Shown: in pieces, positions 1 to 10,873 of the stretch
How positions within the stretch are numbered: position 1 is the first letter of the stretch
How the letters are laid out: every line of letters begins with the position of its first letter
Assembly (NCBI GenBank): GCA_029531795.1
Contig: JAPEIS010000001.1
Span: forward strand, 124,001-188,000
Origin: Sclerotinia nivalis
Taxonomy: Eukaryota; Ascomycota; Leotiomycetes; Helotiales; Sclerotiniaceae
Direction: 5' to 3'
Length of the DNA stretch: 64,000 nt
Program-made: the position numbers and the translations under genes
Notes under the pieces: model-generated
What the model saw: the letters and a program-made list of their open reading frames with translations, nothing else
Told to the model about the DNA's origin: nothing
The model's database searches: none

Positions 1-582
1 TTTGTCTCGCACAATTAGAGCAAAATCAAAAAACTAACAGGGGATACCGAAACATCCCAGCTTCAACTGCCCTCGGTTCCAGACTTTGAAGCGGGACATC
101 ACGCAACTGCAGCAGCCTCATCTGCATCCGGAAAAGTAACGCGGAACGTCTTCTTCCAGCCATACAATCTTGTTAAAAAAAATCGGATTTCCGCCAATGA
201 AACCTACTCTTTAAGCTCGGAAGATTGGAAGTTCGGGCTCCGAGATTTAAATGCTGGGCGTAATGGAAATGTGAAATGTAATGATTTTCCGTAGTACTCG
301 GAATAGAAAAGATGTTTCCTAAATGATCAATATGGCTGTGTACGACAGGTACAATTTCTTCGTAGCAACCTTCCGTCGCGGTGAAATATATGCATGAAAT
401 AATACTTCCGACCTTGGCATTGATGCCGATATGACTCGGGGTTGCAAATGAAACCTCCTGCCTTGCTTTATATCCCTTGATCTCTCCATTTGGTCAAATT
501 TCATGGAAGGAGTTCTTCCTGACGACATGCAACAAAACATCCTTCTCTCGAAACATGCATGTATGATTTGCTGTTGCCCATC
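1..582. other. left-edge spacer, no gene recognised
   Basis: I see no convincing gene here. It is the downstream flank of the minus-strand gene ending at 583. The open frames in it are short and have no recognisable domain or splice context. Confidence 0.5.
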
Positions 583-1508
583 TCAATCATTACAGAGATC
601 TTCCAGGATATTAAGCATCTTCCTTTGCAGCTCCACCAAATCATCCTCATCAATCATGATTTTCTCCCCCTCCGTTGCGTTCGTTCCCGTTCCATCCGTT
701 GCATTAGCTTTTCCGGTAATTCTAACCAACTCACTCTTCGTCCCAAAGAATGGCACTCCTAAATTCCTCAATTTTCCGTTCATCTCCCTGACCATTTGAG
801 TTTGGGCTCTGTAAACTTTCATATCGAATGTTTCTAGCTCTAGTGCCAACTCCTCGGGGCTGGTGTTAGATGCTCCGTTTGATGTTGCTCCACCGACTGC
901 TTTCCTGTATCAATGTCAATAATTGCACAAATCGAACCCAATCAAGGCAGTAAGACAGCTTACAACACTTCTTCTAGTTTCTTTTGCCCTTCGATTCTAG
1001 CGCCTTGCCTTTCTATAAGAGCTTCTCTTGATTTCCACCATTGCTCTTCGTGCTCATGTTGCACTTTGATCATCTATGTGTATGTAAGCTCATGTAAAAT
1101 ACTCTACAACTAGCCACCGTGGAGCAATTTAGACTACAGAGAACGTATATAACTAACCTTTCGAATGTCCTTGAGTACATGATCGTGTTTAGCCACCGTC
1201 CTCATAACACATCGTAGGCCGGCGCTCCAATCAATGATGGTAGCGGGATCAACGGCCTTTGAGTTGTTGACAACTTGAGACTGCCCAGCTTGACGATGCA
1301 TCGCAGGAGGGGTTACAGATTGAGGCCATTGTTGTTGGGTGGTTGCTGGGCCATGTGACCTGATTTCTGGTATTTGGGCTGAAGCTATTGGTGTAGAAGG
1401 TTGAGTTTGCTGTTGGTCCTTGGCTTGCTGTTGATCTTTGGCTTGTGTTAGACCTGCCAAGATCTTCATCACAGATGCTAGATCTGGGGTTTGATTATCG
1501 GAAGACAT
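583..1508 (-). CDS. hypothetical coiled-coil protein, 260 aa, three exons
   Basis: Predicted exons are 1508-1158, 1073-964 and 904-583. They join in frame to 783 nt (260 aa plus stop), with donors GTTAGT and GTAAGC and acceptors TAG and CAG. The N-terminus is Gln-rich with short repeats of the type KDQQQ (about residues 23-36), then a Pro/Ser/Gln linker. Exon 2 is strongly charged (EHEEQWWKSREAL) and looks helical. The C-terminal third carries a compact conserved-looking helical region (FDMKVYRAQTQMVREMNGKL) and ends in an acidic helix around DEDDLVELQRKMLNILEDL. No catalytic motif, signal peptide or membrane segment is visible. I do not recognise the family; a role as a small coiled-coil interaction protein is a guess. 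The gene is divergent from the Cox14-like gene across a 458-bp spacer. Confidence 0.75.
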
Positions 1509-1966
1509 CTTAACGTCCTGATGAAGTTATATCTGTTTGTTGTTTCTTAAAAGCAAGGTGGGAGGAAAGATGAAGCTCGCAAATGACGCGAATTATATAT
1601 CACCACACTTGCTTGCAATTATCTATATCTCGAAGCATGAGGTTAAGTTCTCCTTGATATTGAAGCCTATCAATTTAGTTAACCAAAATTCTGAGAAAAA
1701 TGGATGAATTGGTCTGATATGAAAATGTTGCAAAGAGCTCTCTCTCACTCTCTCATGAATTTCATTTATCTTATTGTAGTACTGTCAACCTTAACTGAAT
1801 TGCAGGGATGCGGAATGACCCGCCGCTAAGAAATCCCACTGGTCATTGACATCTCGAAAAAAAATCATTCTATATTGAAAGTTCTCTCAAACCCGTGAAT
1901 TTAATACTACGAAACCACCAGAATACGATACTTTCGACTCCGAATCCTCTATTTCATATCTCAAAG
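1509..1966. promoter_or_regulatory. divergent promoter region
   Basis: This 458-bp spacer separates the start of the minus-strand coiled-coil gene (1508) from the plus-strand Cox14-like gene (1967), so it must hold both promoters. It contains a short run of CTCTCTCACTCTCTC near 1739 and otherwise AT-rich sequence. No named factor site can be assigned by eye. Confidence 0.45.
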
Positions 1967-2881
1967 ATGGCGCGCTCAGCAACAGATGCAACGAGATTTA
2001 CATCGACGACTCCACACGCTGCTACAAAACCAAAGCCGGTATCGAGAAATCCAGGTCCGCCGGGAGAAACACCACAACAAAGAGTCAAGAGGTTAAGGGC
2101 TGCGGCAGATAAAGCTAGAGATGCACAAATTTCGACGTTTGATAAATTGATTATGAGGGGAAGAGTGTGGGCGGATAAGGCGCATAGGTTTACAGCTTTT
2201 AGTTTGATTGGACTTACTTGTATGGTTCCCCGCACCTATTTCTCGTTTCTATTCGGAATCCAATACTCGAATTCTCACTCTTGAAATTCTCGAAGCTTGG
2301 GAACAGCACATTTGCTAATTGGGTTGTTTGTAGTTATTGCCGGTGGCGTCACAGTCTATGCATTGGGAGATATGATGGTATATAACCGCAAAAAGCGTGC
2401 TGAGTTCTTCGCCGAGCAGAAATTTAAATATGCTATGGCTCTCGAGAGCGCACAAAAGGCCGCATCACTTGGCACTGCAACCGAATCACAACTAGAATTT
2501 TTGAATAGAGAAAAGGAACGGGAAGAAAAGGTTAAAATCGCTGAAGAAGCCAAGAAGAAGTCAGGGCCATGGAAGAAGAGCAAGGAATGGCTATTTTCGG
2601 GCTTGAAGAAGGAGGAGGAAGGGGATAATGTGGGTACTAGTGAGAGAAGATTGGGATATGAGGCACTGAGTGAAGAGGATGATAGTCTTGGTGAGAGGGA
2701 GAGCGATGTTCTAAGGGCGATTGAAGAGAAGAAAATGGCAATACAGGATAAGGCGAAGTCCGCTTTTGAGGCGGAGAAAGAAAGACAAAGAAGAGGTGGT
2801 CCCCTGGATAGGATAGGGACTGAAGCGGAGGAGGAAAAGCCGAAGTCTGGCGGTTGGACATCATTCATGATTAGGAGGTGA
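1967..2881 (+). CDS. Cox14-like cytochrome c oxidase assembly protein, 266 aa, two exons
   Basis: Exons 1967-2219 and 2334-2881 join through a GTATGG donor and a TTTGTAG acceptor, giving 266 codons plus stop. The start at 1967 (AAAGATGGCG) is preferred over the upstream in-frame ATG because it begins the family-like basic, Ser/Thr-rich presequence. Residues about 60-105 read as the yeast Cox14 pattern: a basic amphipathic stretch with WADKAHR, one membrane helix (FSLIGLTFIAGGVTVYALG) and then a tyrosine/basic tail (MVYNRKKRAEFF). Cox14 acts in the inner mitochondrial membrane, regulating Cox1 synthesis during complex IV assembly. Yeast Cox14 is only about 70 aa. Here a roughly 165-residue charged coiled-coil tail rich in EEKVKIAEEAKKK follows. 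The assignment rests on the helix region; the function of the tail is unknown. Confidence 0.68.
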
Positions 2882-4237
2882 GTATAGGTGTTAATGGGGG
2901 AGGGAAAGAAATAAGGGAGATGAATGAATGTCTATGTATCATATGGGATTATGGTGTCTTGCATTGGGCTTAGGGTCCGATATATTCTCCCTTGTAAAAT
3001 TGGAGGTCAAAATCGCCAAGTCGACATCTCTTACTCTGGAATTTCGTTCAATCTTCTGAATCACGTGTCAATGTGCCGGTGTGTTGGAAACCCTCGGATT
3101 AGACTGTGCAATAGTTCGGAATCTAATGTTCGAGGGCTGAATATCGAGATCAGAGACATCTACTTTCGGCAAACTGGGTTCGGAACAGCGGATCACCGTG
3201 TTCCAGACCCCCTTTCCCTTTTTATTTAGATGGGACAAAGTTTCTCCTTTAAACTCTAAGGATCATACCAAAGATAGAGAACTATGGGAACACACCACAG
3301 GAAGCATAGACCAGCCAAAGTCAGCACAGCAATAGTTCAACTAGAAAATCATTTTTGAGTCTTGGAACGAAAGGTAAGGTCCATTCCAGAGAAACCCCTT
3401 TCGAAGTAACCGATTTTGGTCCCCTTTGACCAAAATATAACTCCACGTTAGTCCATATACTCAAAACAAGACGCTGTATTTCTGTATATTGACATCCACT
3501 TTAGTATACTAGCTCGCCTCATTCTCCTTAAGTTTTAAAGAGTAAACAATCCAACAGTCATCACCACTTCTCGGAGACATCGGGATACTGCAGTCAAAAC
3601 CCCATTGCTACGTTACACAGCCCAGTCGTACCGGAAGACCCGTGATTTTTTCATTTAGTATGCCCCCCTTCTCCTTTCCTAGCACCTAGTAGTAGCACCA
3701 CTTATCCCCACCAGCGACTCTGCATCGTCCATCTTCTGTCTCCTATTTACACAACAGAAATTAAGCATAAACTTTTCATCTGAACAATTCCATCTGCCTT
3801 TCCAAGTCTAACATTAACCTTGACGATCACCCCACTATTATCTCCGCTGCCAAATTGTCTAATTGGCTGCTCAAGCTATATATAGTAACGCCAAGTAGGT
3901 GTACAGGCATAAATTGACGATCTTCTAGAAAGATTCTTCATGCTACTCACAGACACAACAACAAATGGCGTTGAATACGAAGGGACCGGATAACCCTGTC
4001 CGATGTGTACACGATATCGAAATACGAGAAATAGATACCTCATATGTAAGCAAGTATGCAGGACTGGTAATTGTTGGGTTGTTCTTGGCAATTGGATAAG
4101 TATCCGATGTTTTCCTTCTTGGTTCCTTCCTTTTTTTTTAATACGTACTATATAATCTACTTCACATACTAAGAGTTCTTCATTTGCACTCTATACAATC
4201 GTTACTTCATTTCGTATTTTTTATTCATACCTTCAAT
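2882..4237. other. intergenic spacer
   Basis: This 1.36-kb spacer lies between the Cox14-like gene and the GH17 gene, both on the plus strand. It holds the 3' flank of the former and the promoter of the latter. The open frames inside it (for example 2924-3229 and 3876-4091) have no family similarity that I recognise. No repeat or RNA gene was seen. Confidence 0.5.
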
Positions 4238-5125
4238 ATGAAGACAACTTCCATTGCACTCGCACTCGCGAGCACCCTTACCGGCGCAAACGCATATTGG
4301 AAAGGTTTCAACTCTCAAGCTACCCTTGGAAACGGTGCTTGCAAGACCCAAGCCGATTGGGAAAATGATTTCCGCCTCGTCCAATCCTTCCCCGGCGGTT
4401 TCAACAGCTTGCGTGTCTACGCATCCTCCGACTGCAACACCATTGCCAACGTCGTTCCTGCTGCTATTGCCACCGGCGGAAAAGTCCTTGCCGGAGTTTG
4501 GGCTGAAGATGCTGCTCACTATGATGCCGAAAAGCAAGCTCTCTTGGCTGCTACCCGAACCTATGGTTTCGATTGGCTCGTAGCTGTCTCTGTCGGTTCC
4601 GAAGACTTGTACCGAGGAGATACTAACGCTTTTACACTCTCGCAACAGATATATGATGTTAGAGGAATGTTGAGCACTGTGCCCGGATATACTACTACTG
4701 GGGTACAAGTTGGTCATGTGGATACATGGACAATGTGGACCAACGGAGCGAACGTGGATGTTATCAAGGCATGTGACTTCATCGGCTTGGACGGCTACCC
4801 ATACTTCCAAACCACGGAGGAAAACGATATTGGTGTCGCATATGATTTATTCTGGCAATCAGTAAACGCAGTCCGCGGGGCAGTTCAGAATGCCCAAAGT
4901 AATGCTCTGGTTTGGGTTACTGAGACTGGATGGCCTACTGCGGGTGCTACGGAGAATTTGGGTGTTGCTTCTGTTGAAAATGCTCAGACTTATTGGAAGC
5001 AGGTTGCTTGTGAGGCGGTTAATGAAGTTAATACTTTCTGGTATAGTCTTCAGGACTTTTCCGCCATTCCAGCATTCGGTGTCGTTGATGGGAATGGTAA
5101 CCTTAAGTATGACTTGAGCTGTTAA
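4238..5125 (+). CDS. secreted GH17 beta-1,3-glucanase / glucanosyltransferase, 295 aa
   Basis: This is a single-exon gene. An in-frame ATG 54 nt upstream exists, but the one at 4238 gives a clean signal peptide (MKTTSIALALASTLTGANA, cleavage about residue 19) directly before the mature start YWKGFN, so I chose it. The body is a GH17 barrel. The catalytic acid is Glu122 in SVGSEDLYR and the nucleophile is Glu229 in WVTETGWPT. The substrate-cleft motif FIGLDGYPYF lies just before. The length fits the Bgl2/Scw4 type. There is no C-terminal hydrophobic GPI signal or Ser/Thr-rich linker, so a soluble cell-wall enzyme that trims or branches beta-1,3-glucan is expected. The exact activity (hydrolase or transferase) cannot be read from the sequence. 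Confidence 0.93.
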   Translation: MKTTSIALALASTLTGANAYWKGFNSQATLGNGACKTQADWENDFRLVQSFPGGFNSLRVYASSDCNTIANVVPAAIATGGKVLAGVWAEDAAHYDAEKQALLAATRTYGFDWLVAVSVGSEDLYRGDTNAFTLSQQIYDVRGMLSTVPGYTTTGVQVGHVDTWTMWTNGANVDVIKACDFIGLDGYPYFQTTEENDIGVAYDLFWQSVNAVRGAVQNAQSNALVWVTETGWPTAGATENLGVASVENAQTYWKQVACEAVNEVNTFWYSLQDFSAIPAFGVVDGNGNLKYDLSC

Positions 5126-5650
5126 GATACCCGATGAGTGGCTATTAGAGTTGGGAGCTGTCTATGGATAGACTACCACAGTATAAATTAATATTAATAT
5201 AATTATACATCTTAACACAACGACGATTCAGCAATCGTTAATATTCTTCGTGCGTTTCTTGATCAATCGATTTTTTCTACTCGTTCTTTGATTCTTGCCC
5301 AATATTACGTCGCACAATCTGCATCAAGTCATTGCACACAGTCACCGAAGAGCCAATGTTAAACAGGACAACCCTCTATATTTTTTAATAACAAAACGCC
5401 AAACTTACAAACTCCCAAACTCCATAACAAGCTTCCAAACGCCAAATCCTGTCTGTTTTTTCGTACTTTGTTTTCTTTTCAAATCCCAATGCAACCCAAA
5501 CAATTCCTTCATATCTCATCACTCATCACTCAACTCAAACATACATTTAGCGCATCTAGTCTTATACTTTTACTCCCTATCATCCCTCATTCGCTTGATA
5601 CATGTTCTCCCGGTACCCGCACCGAGTGTTTTGTCTATTATGCTCTAGCA
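5126..5650. other. convergent 3' spacer
   Basis: This 525-bp AT-rich spacer lies between the 3' ends of the GH17 gene (+) and the charged repeat-protein gene (-). It holds two 3' flanks; I see no other gene. Confidence 0.5.
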
Positions 5651-7347
5651 TCAACCACGGCGTGTCCCGAGGGTTGCGTTATCCGATCTGGAGCGGTCGC
5701 GGCGACGATCATCGGTCTTTTCACCACGTCGGCTGTCTCGTGTATCACGATCATGACGACGCTCCTTGTGGTCTTCTTTATCACCACGACCCTCCTCACG
5801 TCGGCTACCCCTGTTATCATGTGGATCTTCTCGTTTACTTGGCCCGCGGCTGCTTTGATGCGCTGATGGAGCTTGGGTGGGACTGGTTCGAGCAGTCTTG
5901 AAATTTTCCTCACCGCTAGCAACGGACTTTCTTAGATTACTTGGATACCGCGATGATGTTGATACAACACTTGGTGCATCAACGGCAACATAGTCATCAT
6001 AGTGTTCATATGGATCGGGCTTGAAGTCATTAGCTTCTCGCAGCTTCCGCGTAACTCTCTCGTTCTCCCTGAGTTTCGGAGTTCTCCAATCGGGCCTATG
6101 ATAGTTATTAGTTTCCATTAAATTTAAAGCAATCTATGTCATGTCAAACGTCAAGGGGAAGGACCGGAAATTTCTTACCCTGTTGTAGAGTCGGTCAAGA
6201 TAGAACTGTTGTCTAGATGTTTGCCCCGGCTGTCACGCTGTCGATCTTTTGGAGTAACTGTGTGGTCCGACCCTGCTGGTGATCTTGTACGACCACTGAT
6301 ACGGGGAGCTCTTGAATCAACGGTTCTACCATCTTCATCGCGTCCAGTTCGGCGATCATCCCCTCTAGTGGTTCGACCATCTTCATCGCGTTCTTTGTTT
6401 CTTGAATCCCTAGTTCGAGTATCGTTCCTTCTTGAATCAATGGTTCGACCATCTTCATCACCTCTTTTGTCTTTTGAATCTCTAGTTCGAGTATCATCCT
6501 TTCTTGAATCAATGGTTCGACCATCTTCATCACGTCTTTTGTCTTTTGAATCAACAGTTCGAGCATCACTCCTTCTTGAATCAATGGTTCGACCATCTTC
6601 ATCACGTCTTTTGTCTTTTGAATCTCTAGTTCGAGTATCATCCTTTCTTGAATCAATTGTTCGATCATCTTCATCATGTCTTTTGTCTTTTGAATCAACA
6701 GTTCGAGCATCACTCCTTCTTGAATCAATGGTTCGACCATCTTCATCACGTCTTTTGTCTCTTGAAACCCTACTTCGGGTATCGTCCCCTTTAAGAGTTC
6801 GATCATCTCTTGAATCGATGCTTCTGTTATCGTCACGTCTTCTATCTTTTGAATCAATGGATCGATCACCTCTCCGCTTTTTTTCACTGCCATGCTCTCT
6901 CCTCTTCTCTCTTGCCGGGTACCTGGCACCATCCGAGTCTTCAGTGTATTCGGTTCCGGCGTACTCGTAAGGATTGCCACCCGAATTTTCCCTGTTATCC
7001 CTCTCCCTCTGCTTCTTCTTTTCCTCATCGAGCTGGAGTAGCTGGGGCATATCTTTTTCCAGTTCTCTTTCACGTTCCTTTTCCTCAAGCCGCTCGAGTT
7101 CCTCAAGCTTGAGCCTCAGTAATCTCTTTTCCTCTGCATTCTTTTCATTCTTAATTGCCTCCTTCACACGCCTATATTCAGCCTCTTTCCGGCGTTGCAC
7201 AATCGTTATCTCCCCCGTCTTTCTTCTGACAAACGCGTATTCCTTGGGCTTTTTCTCTTCCTTCTTCACAGTTCTCTCTTCCTTCTTCCCAGTTTTCACT
7301 TCGTCTTTCCCTTTCTTGATCTGCGAAGTATTTCGATGATGTTCCAT
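5651..7347 (-). CDS. highly charged Arg/Asp-rich repeat protein, 537 aa, two exons
   Basis: Exon 1 is 7347-6179 and exon 2 is 6095-5651. The donor GGTAAGA and acceptor CATAG join in frame for 538 codons including stop. Residues 1-130 are Lys/Glu-rich and predicted coiled coil (KEEKKPKEYAFVRRKTGEI is the least repetitive part). From about residue 160 to 345 runs a tandem repeat of about 24 residues with two alternating versions, typified by DEDGRTIDSRRSDARTVD and DEDGRTIDSRKDDTRTRD, separated by SKDKRR. The second exon continues Arg/Asp/Glu-rich and ends in an RDRSRSD-like tail. RD/RS-like composition suggests an RNA- or chromatin-associated disordered protein, but this is inference from composition; no domain is recognised. 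Open antisense and alternate frames across the repeat are by-products of the 72-bp period. Confidence 0.72.
6410..6880 (-). repeat. 72-bp coding minisatellite
   Basis: A tandem repeat of about 72 bp (24 codons) lies inside the charged repeat-protein gene. The plus-strand landmark TTGAATCAATGGTTCGACC recurs at roughly even steps. Two unit variants alternate (TTGAATCAACAGTTCGAGC and TTGAATCTCTAGTTCGAGT branches), giving a 144-bp higher-order period. The unit is a multiple of three, so copy changes would keep the frame. Confidence 0.8.
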
Positions 7348-10300
7348 CTTGATTATTTACGCTGTAACAGAAGATATTTTTATGAAAGATGTTATGTTGT
7401 AAGAGCAATAGAAGAAAGATGCGGTAAATGACTGATGATCTGCTGCTTACTATGGTGCTTTAAACTGTGTTTATTGTATTATGGTGGTTGTTTTGAATGT
7501 GGAATGAAATTGCCGTATCAGATATACCAGTACACTTATACACATAGTCATTATGCTGGCCAAGTTATCACACCCATCATATCCAACTGAAGTACTACAT
7601 TGAAATCAATTTTGATGTCAAATGCTTTGAGATGGCCTGGTCTGTAATCTATTTTCGTAAACATGTCGTTAAGCAGAAGTTTAGAGGCCGGATGAGGTCG
7701 AGCATGCCCGAATGTGTACCTATGCTCACCTGGCCGTTGTGTTGAGGTTGATTGTTGGAGCCAATATTGCCTTGCAGAGAAGATTCTAGGTAAGTTGCTT
7801 CTTTAAAGGCGCGGATGATTTCTTATGGTTAGGTCGCTAGACCGCATATAAGCCCCAATGGCGCGAGAAGCCAACAATTCGAGTTGTTGGCATGGCCCCG
7901 ACAGCCGCCAGATCTAACACCACACCAACATCAATACCATGGAAGTATAACAATGTATTAATTACTTTATTTCTTGTGCTTTTGAAGCACTGCGGATCGA
8001 AACAAAATTCTAGGCAATCGTAATCCCGTTTGGCAGTATCTAGTCGTCTTGTCTCTGTTGCTTGATCACTCATTAGCCGCGAACACGACTCGGTTCATTT
8101 TTATCACGATATTTATTTCAAGAACTATCAAACAATACGATCTCAGCAAATAATTGAAAAGGAAATGCCACATTTGAAGCGGAGCATAAAGTTATCTAAA
8201 CACCTACGAAATGCCCAGATGGCAAAAATAACCCTTTGGCGAACCTCGCTTCTCCATTTACAAGACTTGAAATTTGAACAATTATATCCATACATACTTT
8301 TCTATGTTCAATCCACGATTCCACACTTCAGTCGTGCTTTCCCTGAACATCAGGTAGTGTATCTATTAATCTCCTATATGTTCATTCATGGAAAGTTGGT
8401 AAGCTAACCTACTATCTATAATCATCACAAATACTACTCCGTACATAGCTAAGGTTGTGGGTTCGACCTGACAGTCTCCGTGTGGGTTCCAAATAGACGT
8501 AAGCTTTGAAAAGGGGTTGACGTCAATTCATATAGTGGAATGTTTTGTGGATATAGTTTTGAGTATATAGTTTTGAGTATATATTTTTGAGTATCTATTT
8601 TTGAGTATATATTGTTGAGATATCTTCCTAAAGACATAAGCCTAAATAAGAGTATCTTCGATGAGAAAAGGCTGACATACTAGCTAAAATCTTGAATCGA
8701 AGTGTCATCACAAAAGATAAGTTGACAGACATGATTTGACAGTACAATCTGAGTTGACAATTAATCCACAACTCTAACATCAGTATCTTCCACTTCAACC
8801 TTTTTCCCATTCCCTTGTTCCCTCATGCTCTCCTTGTCCTATACCTCTCCTTGAACCTATCTACCCATCTAGTAAGTCCTACGTCCCGCCAAACCATCCA
8901 ATACCACCCCTCTTCCATCTCTTTCCCAACTCGAGCTCCAAACTCACAAAACATTGAAATCTCCAACCAACAACTCACATACCCATCCAAACCACAAGAC
9001 CATTCCTCAAAGTCGAGGTGGTGGGTCAAACTAAACACTCCTATGAATTTCAACCCCGTCCAGTATTCTCGTCCCGTTTCGGTACATATCATCCACCCCC
9101 CTAAGCCTAATCGCACTTCAATACGCAATCCGAAATTAACTCAACTCAACTCATGAATACCAATCTGGTCACTAGTTTCATTATCCATAAAAGATACCTA
9201 GATCTAGATATCTACCTACGCTCCTCAAGCGACTCCCACAGCAAAGACCCCAATTAGATACAATACCGACTCTCAAGTACAAAAGCTCAGAAACTGATTA
9301 CCCACTTACTAACTTCACTAACTTCATGAGTATTAACTATTGATTATATCCCAGACTACTCGAGTGTATATAGCACTGCATCTTACGAATTGAAATACCA
9401 ACCTTGTAATGCAGCATTTGAATCCCAGAGAATATGAATATTAAATAATATATAATGTAGATAGTAGATTGGATTATAAGATTATTCTTAGAAAGAGCTA
9501 TATATAACAATTCTAATCTAGAGCCTCTAGAGGAATTGGGCTTGTATCTTAGAATGGAGATGAAGATGAAGATGAAGGTGAGGATAGGGATGGGAATAAA
9601 ATGAGAAATGCATATTCTATCTCTCAATCGTTTTGGATTCCGATAACAGGGGAGGAGAGGAGAAGGATATATATATGTTCTTAAGAAATCTATAAAACTA
9701 ATCAGATCGATTTACCCATTCATTCATTCGTTTAAGAATACCACTCACTATCTACTTATCTAGTAAGATTAAGATTTACTTCGTATATATATATATGAAT
9801 AATAGTTTAATCAAGAATAATCCATCGAAAGAGTTAATTATAATATTACCTCACTCTAATTACCATATAAATCCAACTTTTAATACTTTTTTATTTTTTT
9901 TTATTTCTCTACTCATCAATACATACATAGATAAATATATACACACCTAACACTCTTTATATAAAAGAATATTTACAAACAACCTACCACCTACACAACC
10001 AAACCCAACAAACCACCCCCTCCCTCTCCCTCCCTCTCCCTCCCTCTCCCTCCCTCCCCCTGCTACTAGAATCAGACTGGGTTACATCATACCAAACCAA
10101 ATCATACTTCCCGTAAGAATGAGAATGCGGGGAACCCTGTCCCTTCCTTCTTTCTCTTACATACCCCTCAATCCATCCCCTCACCTCTCTCCTCCAAATT
10201 CCTTCTTTCCTTCCTTCATTCCTTCTCATATTACATTACATTACATTTAAATTACCTTTTCTTTTACTCCTCAATTCAATTCGCTTAGCAAGCTATTAAT

Positions 10301-10873
10301 GAATCGATCGATCGAATTTTGTGAGGAGATGGGGAGATGAAGAGATAAGGAAAGAGGGAAATAGATAGATACATACCGACTTCCATCTACCTCTACACTT
10401 CTATTCTCTGTTTCTCGCCTCATTCTTTTCTCAACGGCTTTTTATTATCATCAGAACACAACACACATCGAGATAACAATCAGCTAGCATCTATAGTATC
10501 TATAGGATGAGAGGTATATTCTTTCTTTCTTTCTTCTTTCTGCTATGTAACACATCCATTCCACCATCGTAAATTGTACATCGCATCTGATCAAGGTAAT
10601 CTAGTCAAAGCCAGATGTACCACTTCATATCGCACAGGATATGACTTCATCTAGTCTTCGTATCTTTTTCAGCCGACAACGTCGAAATTTTTTTCTTTCA
10701 AATGGGTAGAAAATCTATTCATCCATGCATCCATCTAGAATATCTAAATCCACCAAACTCCCGCTTCTTAAAAGAACAAGCAAAAATCTATCTACCTATT
10801 TATCCTTCATTCATCACCAACCCCAACCCCAACTCTATTCGAATTCGATTTGTTTAGCGATGTAATGGTATAT
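7348..10873. other. long intergenic spacer with low-complexity tracts
   Basis: This 3.5-kb spacer lies between the promoter of the charged repeat gene (-) and the 3' end of ccp1 (-). It contains short AGTATAT(T/A)TTTG-type repeats near 8560-8620, AT-rich stretches at 9400-9960 and a pyrimidine tract at 10018-10060. The open frames (such as 7837-8073 and 8823-9128) have no recognised homology; the Trp-rich minus-strand one only mirrors a C-rich plus strand. Confidence 0.5.
10018..10060 (+). repeat. polypyrimidine minisatellite, TCCCTCTCCC unit
   Basis: A ten-base unit TCCCTCTCCC is repeated three to four times, followed by TCCCTCCCCC. The tract is purely C/T on the plus strand, so it could form triplex structures. 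It lies in the spacer downstream of ccp1. Confidence 0.85.

Noticed and set aside
6209..7106. Long open frames overlapping the charged repeat gene on both strands (254 and 297 codons)
   Set aside because: They arise because the 72-bp repeat is a multiple of three and lacks stops in several frames; the composition is a mirror of the true frame.
7837..8073. 78-aa minus-strand frame with ATG
   Set aside because: No similarity recognised, no neighbouring exons, length within chance for this composition.
8455..8500. GGTTCGACC word suggesting a tRNA B box
   Set aside because: No cloverleaf, acceptor stem or A box can be built around it.
8815..9156. Overlapping plus and minus frames of about 100-113 aa, the minus one Trp-rich
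   Set aside because: Low-complexity C-rich plus strand gives Trp/Gly on the minus strand; no splice context or domain.
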